Virus record (IMG/VR): IMGVR_UViG_3300027816_000240
Span: 1 to 35,647 of that record
DNA length: 35,647 nt
Source of the DNA: a virus
Reading direction: 5' to 3' (one strand)
Under the pieces are notes generated by a model, which saw only the letters and a list, made by a program, of their open reading frames with translations, had not been told where the DNA came from and did no database searches. This document shows, one piece after another, positions 1 to 12,153 of the stretch; the first letter of the stretch is position 1, and each line of letters opens with the position of its first letter. The position numbers and the translations under genes are program-made.

Positions 1-808
1 GGAGCAGCGCAGCGGTGTTCTCGCCGATATCGGCCAGCGTCGCTTCCCCACGTGCCATCCCTTGGATCTTGGCCAGAGCTTGGTCCGGGGTCATCCCATC
101 TTTTTCCAGTGCTCGAACGATCGCGAGATCCGCCGCTTTGTTCGCGTCGCCGTACCCCAGCGATTGCTTGACTCGTCGGAATGCGGGCATCACGGCGTAC
201 TTGCCCAGCAGCGCCAGAGTACCGGCGGTAGCGCCACCGGCCACCGCTCCTTTAGCGGCCTCTGAACCCCACTCCTCAATCGGCTTCTCGGTCGTACCCA
301 GTGCTGTTGCGGCACCCGCCGCTGCCCCGGTACCGGCGGTACGAGCCACCGTGGGAGCTTTGCCGAATAGCAGACTCGCGAGCTTTGGGCCGAGCGTTTT
401 GGCAGTGGAGGCGGTGAGACCGGGGATAAGCGATGCGCCACCAGTCATTACAGCTGGGGCGATACCGCCCACCACTTGCGCGGCGGTGGAAGACACCGGA
501 TTCTTTTCGCTGTACTCGCGCAGTGCTTCGCGCTCGGATTTTACGAGGTCCTCGTAGTTCCCCTGCCCCATTGCGGAGCGCATTCCGGCCACCGCCTCGT
601 CACCGAATCCGAAGGTCAGCCCTTGCAGCATTTGGCTACCGGCACCGGTCGAAAACGGCGCTGGACGAGGGGCGGCGGGACGGGGAGCCGGAGCGTTTGG
701 AGCGGCAGGAGCACCGGCCTTTTGCGCCTCGAACCGCTTAATCACCGCTTCGGACGTACCGGAAGGGAATTCATAGACCGTGCCGTTAATCACTCGCTCG
801 ATGGTCAT
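1..808 (-). CDS. Large virion-associated protein, N-terminal part (truncated by window edge)
   Basis: Open reading frame from ATG at 808 that runs off the left end without a stop; 269 codons are visible. It begins MTIERVINGTVYEFPSGTSE. An Ala/Pro-rich linker (about residues 30-50) follows, then Gly/Ala-rich stretches that could be hydrophobic helices (about 110-200), then a soluble part containing LEKDGMTPDQALAKIQ and GEATLADIGENTAALL. Large phage virion proteins of the ejection/internal-protein class often carry this last type of motif; that resemblance is from memory. A GGAAGGGA ribosome site lies 6 bases before the start, and the ATG overlaps the previous stop (ATGA). Its position at the distal end of the tail-tip genes fits an injected or tail-associated protein. 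The function remains a guess because the C-terminus is missing. Confidence 0.7.
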   Translation of the reverse strand, partial: MTIERVINGTVYEFPSGTSEAVIKRFEAQKAGAPAAPNAPAPRPAAPRPAPFSTGAGSQMLQGLTFGFGDEAVAGMRSAMGQGNYEDLVKSEREALREYSEKNPVSSTAAQVVGGIAPAVMTGGASLIPGLTASTAKTLGPKLASLLFGKAPTVARTAGTGAAAGAATALGTTEKPIEEWGSEAAKGAVAGGATAGTLALLGKYAVMPAFRRVKQSLGYGDANKAADLAIVRALEKDGMTPDQALAKIQGMARGEATLADIGENTAALL

Positions 809-2424
809 TGCTGTTCCCTTCCTTGGGCGTCGACTTTAACGCGGGGCATTGAGAAGTATTGCTGGTACGTCATCCGGCTAGGGTTGATCTTGATCGTACC
901 CTTTTCGTCGCGAGTCGTAATCGGGTTCGCTTCCAAGTATTTGCGCCACTGTGCTTGCGCGTGGGGTGTAATCGCACCGTTCACGGCTGCGTAGTTCTGC
1001 AGGTACGAATTGAAATCCCGGTCGCGCTGGCGCTGTGCCAAGTTGAACTCAATGATGTTCTTGTTGGTTGACGGCGATTTGTCCGAACTGAACGTCCCCA
1101 GCGCCATCCACTTCATGTCAGCGTTCGACACGTTGGAATCGCCCGGGATGCGGTTCATCTTCGCGGCCTTCGCAGCAAGCGAGTCGAATTCGGAGATCTT
1201 GGCGCGGTCGCCGGAGGTCAGCTTCGCCACATCGCCAATGCCCATGCCGAGACCGTAGGTATACCCGGTGCTAATCTCGGAGTTGAGCTTCAGCGCTCGT
1301 TGCAAATCGAGGATATCGGCGTCGGCACCCGCCACCAACGGCGCGATGGTTTCGTTGATGTACTTGTTCGCTTCCTTCGACAGAGCTTCGCGCTTTTTGG
1401 CCGCTTCGACCTTGTTCATACCGGCATACGCGGACTTGGGGTCCAGTGGCACACCCACCTCGACAGCCTTACCCGCGATGGCGTCAACGTCACCCCGGCG
1501 AATGTGGTCATCGATCTCTTGCTTCGTCCGTATGGTCTGCGCGTTCTGTTGCGCGATCGTTGTCTTCTTGCCCGTGCGCTCCAGATTCACGTCGGTCTGC
1601 AATTCACGCTGTGCACGAGCCAGATCTTCGGGCTTCAGTGGATCGCCACCAAAGCGCTGCAGAGCCTTGGCAAGTTCCGGATTTTGCGTACGGAATGCAT
1701 CTCGCTGCATCTCTTGCTGCACCCGCTGGCGTTGCGTCGGATCGTTGACGTCGAGACCCAGTCGTGCGGCCACGTCGCGCAACGATTTGGTGTCCTCGAA
1801 CATCTTGAACTTGGCGGCGAATGTGGGGTCGACCATCGACAACCCGGACTGTGCCGCGAATGCTTTCATCTCCGGCGTCGATTTGTCCAGCGCCAGCAGT
1901 TCTTTAATACGGTTGATACCTTGTGGTGACCGTGGATCGATACCTTCCGCTTGCACCTGCAACTGGTACGCGGTCATCTTGGGGGAGAGCTTCCCAGCGA
2001 TCGAGAGGCCGAGCTTGGCCGCTTCCCGCTCTTCGCCCAGTTGCGCGTTCGCCAGTTCGTAGCGCATCTTCGCCAGTTGCGCTCTACGGTTGTCTTCACC
2101 CTCTTGTGCTTTGCTGTAGGCACCCACCGCAGTTCCGAGCGATTCGCCGAAGGAGCCCGTGCGAGTTGGTGCAAGAAAGCCTTGCGCCAGCGCCAGCATT
2201 GAGGGGTCGACTCGACCTTTACGGTTATCGAGTGCTGCCCGCATCGTTTCGCGTGCCGCAGCCACCTCGGCTAGGGCACGTTTGTACTCCTCGGTCTCGG
2301 ACCCCATCGCTTGACGACCCAGAGCGGAAAGCGAGACTGACCCGATCTTCTCGGGGTCTACCTTCAACATCTGCGCCAGCAGTGGACTGTAACCCGATTC
2401 TGCGGCTTGCGTTTCTTCAGACAT
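805..2424 (-). CDS. Putative internal virion/ejection-region protein, 539 aa
   Basis: A 539-residue soluble protein rich in Ala, Gln, Glu and Arg, with long helical, coiled-coil-prone segments (about residues 45-170 and 210-330) and no membrane segment or signal peptide. The N-terminal third contains SMLALAQGFLAPTRTGSFGE, a phrase I associate with conserved environmental phage structural proteins next to tail-tip genes. I do not recognise a catalytic motif. The start is fixed by a strong AAGGAG site five bases before the ATG. The stop overlaps the next ATG by four bases, suggesting translational coupling with the large protein downstream. From its place between the tail-tip protein and the truncated large protein I infer a DNA-ejection or internal virion role, but this is context only. 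Confidence 0.6.
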   Translation of the reverse strand: MSEETQAAESGYSPLLAQMLKVDPEKIGSVSLSALGRQAMGSETEEYKRALAEVAAARETMRAALDNRKGRVDPSMLALAQGFLAPTRTGSFGESLGTAVGAYSKAQEGEDNRRAQLAKMRYELANAQLGEEREAAKLGLSIAGKLSPKMTAYQLQVQAEGIDPRSPQGINRIKELLALDKSTPEMKAFAAQSGLSMVDPTFAAKFKMFEDTKSLRDVAARLGLDVNDPTQRQRVQQEMQRDAFRTQNPELAKALQRFGGDPLKPEDLARAQRELQTDVNLERTGKKTTIAQQNAQTIRTKQEIDDHIRRGDVDAIAGKAVEVGVPLDPKSAYAGMNKVEAAKKREALSKEANKYINETIAPLVAGADADILDLQRALKLNSEISTGYTYGLGMGIGDVAKLTSGDRAKISEFDSLAAKAAKMNRIPGDSNVSNADMKWMALGTFSSDKSPSTNKNIIEFNLAQRQRDRDFNSYLQNYAAVNGAITPHAQAQWRKYLEANPITTRDEKGTIKINPSRMTYQQYFSMPRVKVDAQGREQQ

Positions 2425-2433
2425 AGTCGCTCC

Positions 2434-3509
2434 TTAACCCCCGAAGTCGCCAAGCGAGTCCGAGAGGTCGATTTCTTCCTGTGTGCGTGTGTCATCGGTG
2501 TAATCAATGGTGTCGTTACCATAGTTCGAAGGATCCCCGGCGTACCCACCCTCGTTTGACCCACCTTCGGTCACGCCACCTCCGGTTGGCCCGCCCAAGC
2601 CCTTCAGCCATTCAAGCACACCTTTACCGCTTTCCGAGTAACCTTTCCCGAACAGCGCATCGAGAACACCGGATGCGGCGCTCGTACCACCTTGACCCGA
2701 GGCGAACAATGCGCCGAGGCCCGCGACCTGCGAGAGTGGTGAGGACGAGTAGGCACCGGGAATAGGAGCACTCGCTTCTTCCGACACTGTGGACGGAACC
2801 TTGAGGTTCGAATATACGTCGGCTGCACTCTTGGCCACCGTTAGCGGGGCCATGATTTCCGCTTGAGCAAGCTTCTGCTCTTCGCTGCCGAGGTTATACA
2901 GGCGTTCCAGCTCTTTCAGCTTCGTGTCGAGTTCCGACACCGCGATCCCACGTTGAGTCTCGGCTGCGTTGCGGTACAGCCCTGCTTGATCCGTTGCAGC
3001 TTTCAGTGCCGATGCATAGCCTTCACCCATCGCTTTCGACTGCTGCCCCAGCAAGTTCGCTTGAGCGTCCGCGCCCATCTGGCCCAACGCGCTCATCATG
3101 CGCGAGCTGCCGGAGGCCCCGGTATTGCCAAACGCGGCCTTGAGCGACGGGAGAAAGTTGCGCTGCATATTTTGCTGCTGCAGTCGCGCCATCTCGTCCG
3201 TCACCGCACCTGTGTACGGGTTCATGAACGACTGAATCAGCTCCGGCGTGATGCCTTTAGCAGCATTTTCTGCGGTGGTGACGGCATCAGTCATCGTGTC
3301 GGTGTACTCATCCAGCTCGGTCTCGGCTGTATCGAGCACGCCTTGCTGCAGATCGGACATCGGCTCGATCAGCTCCGAGCCGGTTTTCTTCAGCAGGTCC
3401 GTACCCGGTTTGGCTAGACCTTCGAGGTATGTGTTGTACCAATCCGGGCCGGTAGTTTCTACCGTTTTGGTGGTGTCAATATTCGGTAGTGGATCACCTT
3501 GGGTCAAGC

Positions 3510-3513
<4 letters not shown>
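2434..3513 (-). CDS. Putative tail-tip/virion structural protein, 359 aa
   Basis: A 359-residue protein. The N-terminal half is helical and contains FMNPYTGAVTDEMARLQQQN (about residues 115-135), followed by NFLPSLKAAFGNTGASGSSR and an Ala/Gln-rich helix with GQMGADAQANLLGQQSKAMG. This combination recurs in uncharacterised virion proteins of environmental short-tailed phages, in my recollection. The C-terminal third becomes Gly/Ser-rich and acidic (GGPTGGGVTEGGSNEGG, then an Asp-rich tail). No signal peptide or transmembrane helix is seen. AAAGG lies 6 bases before the ATG, and the ATG overlaps the stop of the 1229-aa gene (ATGA). Its role is inferred from position among tail and ejection proteins; no enzymatic activity can be assigned. 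Confidence 0.6.
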
Positions 3514-7199
<3,686 letters not shown>

Positions 7200-7200
7200 A

Positions 7201-7443
7201 TTATCCTGTCGATGTACTTACTTGGTTAACTACCGCCAGCACCCACGACCGCCAATCATCAAACTCGTAAGGGTCTGGCACCGCATCGTTCGCGAACAGA
7301 TCAATACCCTTAAAACCAGCCGCCCAGCCTTTCCAGTTCTCTTCCCCATCTGGTATTGCAAGCTGCTGTGTGGCATACGCCTCGCACATAAGCGATGCCC
7401 ATGAATCCCAAGTTTGATAACGGGGATCGTAAACGACCGACAT
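7201..7443 (-). CDS. Small conserved phage protein, 80 aa, unknown function
   Basis: An 80-residue acidic, Trp-rich protein starting MSVVYDPRYQTWDSWASLMC and containing GWAAGFKGIDLFANDAVPDPYEFDDWRSW. Proteins with this layout (DPRY..W..WA, GIDLF, P.PY.F.DWR.W) occur beside tail-hub genes in environmental phages as I recall, but I know of no function. There is no membrane segment, signal or metal-binding motif. It is tightly packed: its ATG shares one base with the hub-protein stop (TAATG), and one base separates its stop from the next ATG. Coupled translation with the gp10-like hub suggests an assembly or tail-completion accessory role, which is inference. Confidence 0.6.
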   Translation of the reverse strand: MSVVYDPRYQTWDSWASLMCEAYATQQLAIPDGEENWKGWAAGFKGIDLFANDAVPDPYEFDDWRSWVLAVVNQVSTSTG

Positions 7444-9713
7444 TAATAACCCCGGACGTCGCCAGTGTCGGCGTTGATGATGATGCGCCCGACTTGGTAG
7501 TCGCCACCGGCCACATTCGATACGAACAGGAGTCGCAGTTCGCGTCGCTGTTCGCGCATATCGATCTTGTTAGTGCCGGGTTCAAATGGGAACGCATCCG
7601 AGATCTTGTCCTCGGATTGGGCAAAGGGTCGACCAGTTACGTAGCACTCCATCGTGCCCGACTGCAGAAAATCGGGTTCTACACGCTCGATGTGCAACCA
7701 TTTGTTCTCGCCCACTGGACTGGGCTGCGATGGACCCCCGGATACCCACCCGAGGTCATTGGTCTCGAAGTACGATTCGATAGCGACACTCGTAGTGCCA
7801 AGGACAGCATCGGTGCCCACTTCATGCTGCCAGAGGGAGACGAATGAATTGGTGATCGTGACCGACACCTGAAGACCGACACCGCCGCCTAGCGTTGCGT
7901 TGCTAACCGCGATCGAGTCCCCCACTAAATAATCAACACCCTCGTCTTTAATCACGAACGAGGTGACCACGCCAGCAGCAACAGTCACCGTTGCAGTCGC
8001 ACCGGAACCGCTGCCGCCGGTCACCGGGAGGTAGGAGTATGTGCCGTTAGTGTAGCCCGCTCCACCACTCACCAGCGTAACAGTGGCTATACCCCCAACA
8101 GCGTTCGTCTCCCATCCCGCAGCGATAGGGAATCGGAACACTTGCGAGAAGTATCCAGCGGATCTACGCGCCCCGACAGCCGTGCCCGCGTCGTACCAGC
8201 AATTCTCGCGGACGTTGTAGATGATCGCGTCGTTGCACTCGGTGGAGTCGCCGCGAGGATAGAACCACCACACTTCGCCGAACCGAGGAACTTTGGTTAC
8301 CCACACCTTCTGGCGCTGTGCGTAGTTCAAGTTGTCGAAGAAGTAGTTCTGGTTCATCGTGTTCGGAATTTCCTTCACGACACCGTTGTACAGCAAGAAT
8401 CGGTCAGTGCCGATCCAGTAATAAATGCCGTCGTACTCGATAACGCATTGGGAAGACAAGATCGAAGACTGGCTCGAAACCGTGTCGTACCGCCAGAATT
8501 GCGTAACCGCAGTCGTCCCAATGTTGATCGTGGTCGGGTTGTAGCTGACCCGGATGAGCGAGTCGAGCGACCAGAAAAGACCGGACGGGGAATTCGAACC
8601 GCCGCGCACCGGGAGGCCTTGCACGATCTTACCAGTCGCCACGTTCTGCGCGTTCGCGTCAGCCGATACCCAATCGGACAAGTTACCCGAAGAGCAATTG
8701 CGCAGCAACCCGTTGTTGCCGTATACAAACACGTAAGGGTGAAGCACCACGACGCCACCCGACACGTCGATTTGGTTGTCGAACGTCACTACCGTGGCGG
8801 CACTAGTCGCAGTAGCAGCGTTCGAGATCACGACGTTCTGGTATTGGCCCAGAGTGAACACCAAACCGGTAGTAGTGCCAGCTGTCGTTACAATAGCGGA
8901 ACCGCCGGAGGAAGCCGACAGCGTGAACGTCGTCGTGTAATTGGTGGCGATGATGAAATACGTGACGCCGGAAGTTAGACCAGTGGCGGTACCGGTTAAG
9001 ACGCCAGTCACCCGCACCGTCTGGCCAACGAATAGACCGGCAGTAGCAGTGCAAGAGAGCTGGCCAGCTGTACCAGTCACCGCCACCGCGTTCAGCACCG
9101 GCGCTGCAAGGGTCGTGGATACCACAGTCGTATTTGCTGGGATGCCCGTGCCGGTCACCGTCTGGCCCGCGCCGATCAGTATATTGGTGGTCGCAAGCGC
9201 CATCGAAGTGGTGTTGTTGAGAACTACAGTGTCGGTAAATACACCGATCGCCGACATCGTGGTTCCGGACACAGAGCCACTCAATACGGGGGTGTTTACC
9301 GAATTGTTGATGTCGCTCAGATTCTGGCCCGGGTGCGCCAGCAGTAATGTGTCGCCGCCACCCTGTGTGTCCGTGAACACATCGAACTGGTACAGGTTAT
9401 CATCATTAACGGTAAAATCGCTGAGTGTCAGGTTCGTGATGCCGGACCCCACACCGTTGTTGTCAATAGGCAGCACCTGAATACCGTTGCGGTGCCCATT
9501 GAAGACGTAATTAAAGTTGTTCTGGGGGTTTACGTAGATCCCCCGGCTAGGACCGGCCAAGTCGTTAACAACCCCCCTGTAGCCGCCCATTTTACGTGGG
9601 CGTCCGCGTTGAAATCGTACCCAACGACCATCAGCGTAGAACTGCTTGTCGAAAACCGTTCCGTCCCGTTGAACCCCCGGTTTAGTATCCAGCGCGAATA
9701 CTTTTTTGGTCAT
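7443..9713 (-). CDS. P22 gp10-like tail hub/DNA-stabilisation protein with two inserted beta domains
   Basis: A 756-residue beta-rich protein. The N-terminus (residues 12-46: PGVQRDGTVFDKQFYADG, WVRFQRGRPRKMGGYRG) and the core around 380-520 (FWRYDTVSSQSS, YDGIYYWIGTDRFLLYNGVV, VWWFYPRGDS) fit the propeller-like hub proteins that cap short tails, of which P22 gp10 is the best-known example. The C-terminus (SLWQHEVGTDAV, a wing ending in INADTGDVRGY) completes the core. Two extra segments interrupt it: about 155-290 (VTGTAGQLSCTATAGLFVGQ and following, Thr/Gly-rich Ig-like type) and about 536-622 (GAGYTNGTYSYLPVTGGSGS and following). Without them the protein would be about 530 aa, near the 472 aa of P22 gp10. 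Its genes follow the adaptor and a fibre, as expected. The hub assignment rests on pattern and context. Confidence 0.6.
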   Translation of the reverse strand: MTKKVFALDTKPGVQRDGTVFDKQFYADGRWVRFQRGRPRKMGGYRGVVNDLAGPSRGIYVNPQNNFNYVFNGHRNGIQVLPIDNNGVGSGITNLTLSDFTVNDDNLYQFDVFTDTQGGGDTLLLAHPGQNLSDINNSVNTPVLSGSVSGTTMSAIGVFTDTVVLNNTTSMALATTNILIGAGQTVTGTGIPANTTVVSTTLAAPVLNAVAVTGTAGQLSCTATAGLFVGQTVRVTGVLTGTATGLTSGVTYFIIATNYTTTFTLSASSGGSAIVTTAGTTTGLVFTLGQYQNVVISNAATATSAATVVTFDNQIDVSGGVVVLHPYVFVYGNNGLLRNCSSGNLSDWVSADANAQNVATGKIVQGLPVRGGSNSPSGLFWSLDSLIRVSYNPTTINIGTTAVTQFWRYDTVSSQSSILSSQCVIEYDGIYYWIGTDRFLLYNGVVKEIPNTMNQNYFFDNLNYAQRQKVWVTKVPRFGEVWWFYPRGDSTECNDAIIYNVRENCWYDAGTAVGARRSAGYFSQVFRFPIAAGWETNAVGGIATVTLVSGGAGYTNGTYSYLPVTGGSGSGATATVTVAAGVVTSFVIKDEGVDYLVGDSIAVSNATLGGGVGLQVSVTITNSFVSLWQHEVGTDAVLGTTSVAIESYFETNDLGWVSGGPSQPSPVGENKWLHIERVEPDFLQSGTMECYVTGRPFAQSEDKISDAFPFEPGTNKIDMREQRRELRLLFVSNVAGGDYQVGRIIINADTGDVRGY

Positions 9714-10945
9714 CAGAATGTCCCGCCAGAAATGCCGCCGCTGAAGTAGCCAGTGCCTGTGACTTCAATGCCGTTTGAATCAACTTCAAAAATTTGAGTT
9801 CCGAGAACGGATACGCCGAAACGACCAGCACCCGGGCGGAAAATACCAGTGCTTGGCTCAAGGCCAAAACTGAGCGATGGTCCCCCAGCAGTACCACTGA
9901 TCAAGCTAACAGAAACGCCACCCGGGAATGTTGTGCTGGCGTTCAGCAAGTTGGTCGCATCACAGATCAATGTTGCTTGACCCGGTGGCAAGACTGCGGG
10001 AATAGAGCCAAGCACACCCGTGGTAAATGTCAGAGTGAATGCTCCAGCGTTGCACTGGTTGGAGAGGACGTAAAAGTTAGCCACCGGGGGAACGGTGACA
10101 GTGACGTTTCCCGTCAGCGTTCCGGTGTAGATCTGGATCGTGTTGGCCGCTTCACTGGCTGTCAGGGTGTAAGTTCCAGAGACAATAGGCTTGGTCAACA
10201 CGCCGAACTCAAACTGGGTGCTCACGCCGTAACCAACAGTCACATACTCAGCGCCAGTGGAGACGATAAACGCAGACTCGCTTGGCGCGAAATTCTTAGA
10301 CGCGCCGCCGTCAATACTCCCGCTGGCAGGGGTCATCGTGACCGTTCCGGTTCCATTGTTCTTGAACAAGAAAAACCAGTTGTTTCCAGTTGCGGAGGCA
10401 GTGGGCAAAGTTACCGTTGTTGCACCGCCAGTCCAAACCATGGTTTTCGCCCTGTCGGTGGTCAGGAACGTGTACCCAGCCGTCACCGAAGCAAAGGGAT
10501 GGCTTTGGTTCAGGGTCGCGTTGGATGCCACCAAGCCGGAGCCAGCAAGGGTTGCGGCATCAGCCGCAGATGTCCCAACACCAAAGGCGATGTTGCCCCA
10601 TGTGCCTTGCTCGTCGTTGTTTTCCGTGATGTAGATGTACTTGGCCTCACCAGCGGCAATCGTGATGACGGTGTTCGTGCCAGCAAAGTCTTTGACCGTG
10701 AAGGTGTTGGCCCCCACGTTGCGGATCATGGCGTCATTGCCCACCGAGGTCTGATTTGCCGGAGGCATGAACAGAGACAGGCCAGCAGTCGTGGCCGTGA
10801 CGTCCATGATCCGAGCAGCGTAGTCATCCGTGGCGTTGCCATTGATCGGCCACTCCAGTTGGGTGTTGGCCGCAATGGTGATGGAGCGGTACGAGACGTC
10901 AGTCGGCTGAATGACGTTGCCGGTAAAGGGGCTGTTGTAACTCAT
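9713..10945 (-). CDS. Putative tail fibre/tail-spike-like protein, 410 aa
   Basis: A 410-residue Thr/Gly/Asn-rich beta protein. The N-terminal part (MSYNSPFTGNVIQPTDVSYR...LEWPINGN, about residues 1-120) looks like a virion-attachment domain. It is followed by repeated beta-strand segments such as VTLPTASATGNNWFFLFKNN and NTIQIYTGTLTGNVTVTVPP. The C-terminal block (SFGLEPSTGIFRPGAGRFGV, then a short Gly-rich tail) resembles the end of phage fibre proteins that describe a trimeric shaft or tip. No enzyme motif is visible. The gene overlaps the adaptor stop by four bases (ATGA), and its TGA shares one base with the hub ATG. I infer a receptor-binding or tail-decoration protein attached near the adaptor/hub. 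Confidence 0.6.
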   Translation of the reverse strand: MSYNSPFTGNVIQPTDVSYRSITIAANTQLEWPINGNATDDYAARIMDVTATTAGLSLFMPPANQTSVGNDAMIRNVGANTFTVKDFAGTNTVITIAAGEAKYIYITENNDEQGTWGNIAFGVGTSAADAATLAGSGLVASNATLNQSHPFASVTAGYTFLTTDRAKTMVWTGGATTVTLPTASATGNNWFFLFKNNGTGTVTMTPASGSIDGGASKNFAPSESAFIVSTGAEYVTVGYGVSTQFEFGVLTKPIVSGTYTLTASEAANTIQIYTGTLTGNVTVTVPPVANFYVLSNQCNAGAFTLTFTTGVLGSIPAVLPPGQATLICDATNLLNASTTFPGGVSVSLISGTAGGPSLSFGLEPSTGIFRPGAGRFGVSVLGTQIFEVDSNGIEVTGTGYFSGGISGGTF

Positions 10946-11577
10946 GAATCCACCGCTATAGCTTGACGATCAGCGACCCGGAGTTTATCTTCGGCTTTTA
11001 GCACCTCGATAATCTGGCTATACTCGGCCTTCCACATAGGAACGCGATCATCGTTTTTAAGGAAAGGCATTGCTTGCAACAGCGTGCCGTACAAAAGCGC
11101 TTGAGGCGCATAAATCGTAAACCAGTTCGTCTGATTCGACGAATCGAGTGGTTGAGCACGTTCGTAGTAAAGCACTTCGAAATTATACGCGACGTCTGGC
11201 GTCGGACCCACCAGCCAGTGCGTGTAATCGTAGTCGCAATAGAACAGTGGCTCACCCGTTTGTGCGGGGTCGGGCCAATAGTTACGAATGTATTCATATT
11301 TGCGCGACAGAATGGGCTGGCGCTTACCGCCCACGGTCACATTCATGGACACGGTCTTGTGCCACCGAGCGGGCTTGTCGATCACATTCGCGTTTGCGAC
11401 CATCTGGCTCGTGTTCACGGTCAAATTGCCGAGGAACTTGATCTCCGCTGCGATCACCTGCTCGGCGAGCATGATGAAAAGAGGGATCTTGGCTATCGTC
11501 GCTGCGTCGGTACGTTCCAGATAGCTTTGGACGTCCTCGACCAGCGAGTCGTATGTCATTACCGCTGCGGTAGTCAT
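10942..11577 (-). CDS. Head-tail adaptor (SU10-adaptor-like), 211 aa
   Basis: A 211-residue protein with an N-terminal helical part (YDSLVEDVQSYLERTDAATIAKIPLFIMLAEQVIAAEIKFLG) and a conserved middle with W and P residues (PARWHKTVSMNVTVGG, RKYEYIRNYWPDPAQTGEP, YDYTHWLVGPTPD). It ends in helices (YAPQALLYGTLLQAMPFLKNDD...WKAEYSQIIEVLKAED). This is the layout of phage adaptor proteins of the SU10 type, which form the ring between portal and tail. GGGAG lies 6 bases before the ATG, and a consensus promoter sits directly upstream (11613-11641), so this is the first gene of a separately started transcript. A second possible adaptor (gp4-like) lies at 20790-21863. Confidence 0.6.
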   Translation of the reverse strand: MTTAAVMTYDSLVEDVQSYLERTDAATIAKIPLFIMLAEQVIAAEIKFLGNLTVNTSQMVANANVIDKPARWHKTVSMNVTVGGKRQPILSRKYEYIRNYWPDPAQTGEPLFYCDYDYTHWLVGPTPDVAYNFEVLYYERAQPLDSSNQTNWFTIYAPQALLYGTLLQAMPFLKNDDRVPMWKAEYSQIIEVLKAEDKLRVADRQAIAVDS

Positions 11578-11612
11578 GAATATCTCCCGAGGGTGTTCAA
11601 AGGGGTTAACGA

Positions 11613-11641
11613 ATTATACCAGAGCTTTGCCATAGGGTCAA
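11613..11641 (-). promoter_or_regulatory. Consensus sigma70 promoter with extended -10, upstream of adaptor
   Basis: On the minus strand TTGACC (11641-11636), a 17-bp spacer and TATAAT (11618-11613) preceded by TGG, which makes an extended -10. The TGA of the lysozyme stop codon lies inside the -35 box. It would start a transcript covering adaptor, fibre, hub and the distal virion genes. The AT-rich gap between lysozyme and adaptor has no coding role. Confidence 0.85.
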
Positions 11642-12153
11642 GACAGGAATAGGGTACGTTCAGCTTCCCGGCGCTTGACCAGTCCCGGCAGCACCTTCCC
11701 ACCACCCTTGGTCCAGACCCGAAATGCGTCGGCAGCACCTTCCCAATCCCCCCGGTTGGCCTTCATTCGGATAGTGGACCGCTGGAGGTTACCTAACCCG
11801 AAGTTAAAGGATATAGAGACCAAAGCGTCGAAGCTGCCTTGACGGCTAACCACGCCGGGAACAAGTCGAAGAACACCCCGTTCAAAATCCGCGACATCAG
11901 TTCGGAATAATTCGTCGATCTCTTCTTTTGTCCAGACACGGTTGTCCTCCGGCTTTAGCGGGTACTCGCTGCGAATCATAGGGATGTCAGCCTTGGTCTT
12001 TCCCGGTGGCCGAACCATCGGTAACCTAATCTGCTCTTGGTACAGGACATGGCCGTAGCCAATCGTCCAGATGTGCGCTGGGCAAAGGTAGGGTTTGTTC
12101 CTGCACCCCTCGTAGCGGTGCATCAGGTCTTCCCCGGCTTTGCTCAGTTTCAC
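11638..12153 (-). CDS. Endolysin: GH24 lysozyme with P1-type Glu-Cys-Thr active site
   Basis: A muramidase of the T4/P1 lysozyme family that cleaves the glycan strands of peptidoglycan at the end of infection. The active-site segment is EGCRNKPYLCPAHIWTIGYG: Glu15, then Cys24 nine residues later where T4 lysozyme has Asp20, then Thr30. Phage P1 Lyz has the same Glu/Cys/Thr spacing. C-terminal family motifs are visible (FDALVSISFNFGLGNL, then GKVLPGLVKRREAERTLFLS). There is no signal peptide or SAR helix at the N-terminus, so release should need the holin encoded just upstream. The start is GTG, with GGAG 9 bases ahead, and it overlaps the holin stop (GTGA). At 171 aa it has normal family length. 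Confidence 0.92.
   Translation of the reverse strand: MKLSKAGEDLMHRYEGCRNKPYLCPAHIWTIGYGHVLYQEQIRLPMVRPPGKTKADIPMIRSEYPLKPEDNRVWTKEEIDELFRTDVADFERGVLRLVPGVVSRQGSFDALVSISFNFGLGNLQRSTIRMKANRGDWEGAADAFRVWTKGGGKVLPGLVKRREAERTLFLS

Noticed and set aside
9794-10966. 390-codon plus-strand frame opposite a tail fibre
   Set aside because: Low-complexity Arg/Gly/Cys composition with no plausible fold; it mirrors the fibre codons of the minus strand.
11184-11189. TATAAT on the minus strand inside the adaptor gene
   Set aside because: No -35 element at a proper distance; the bases are codons for Tyr-Asn in the adaptor.
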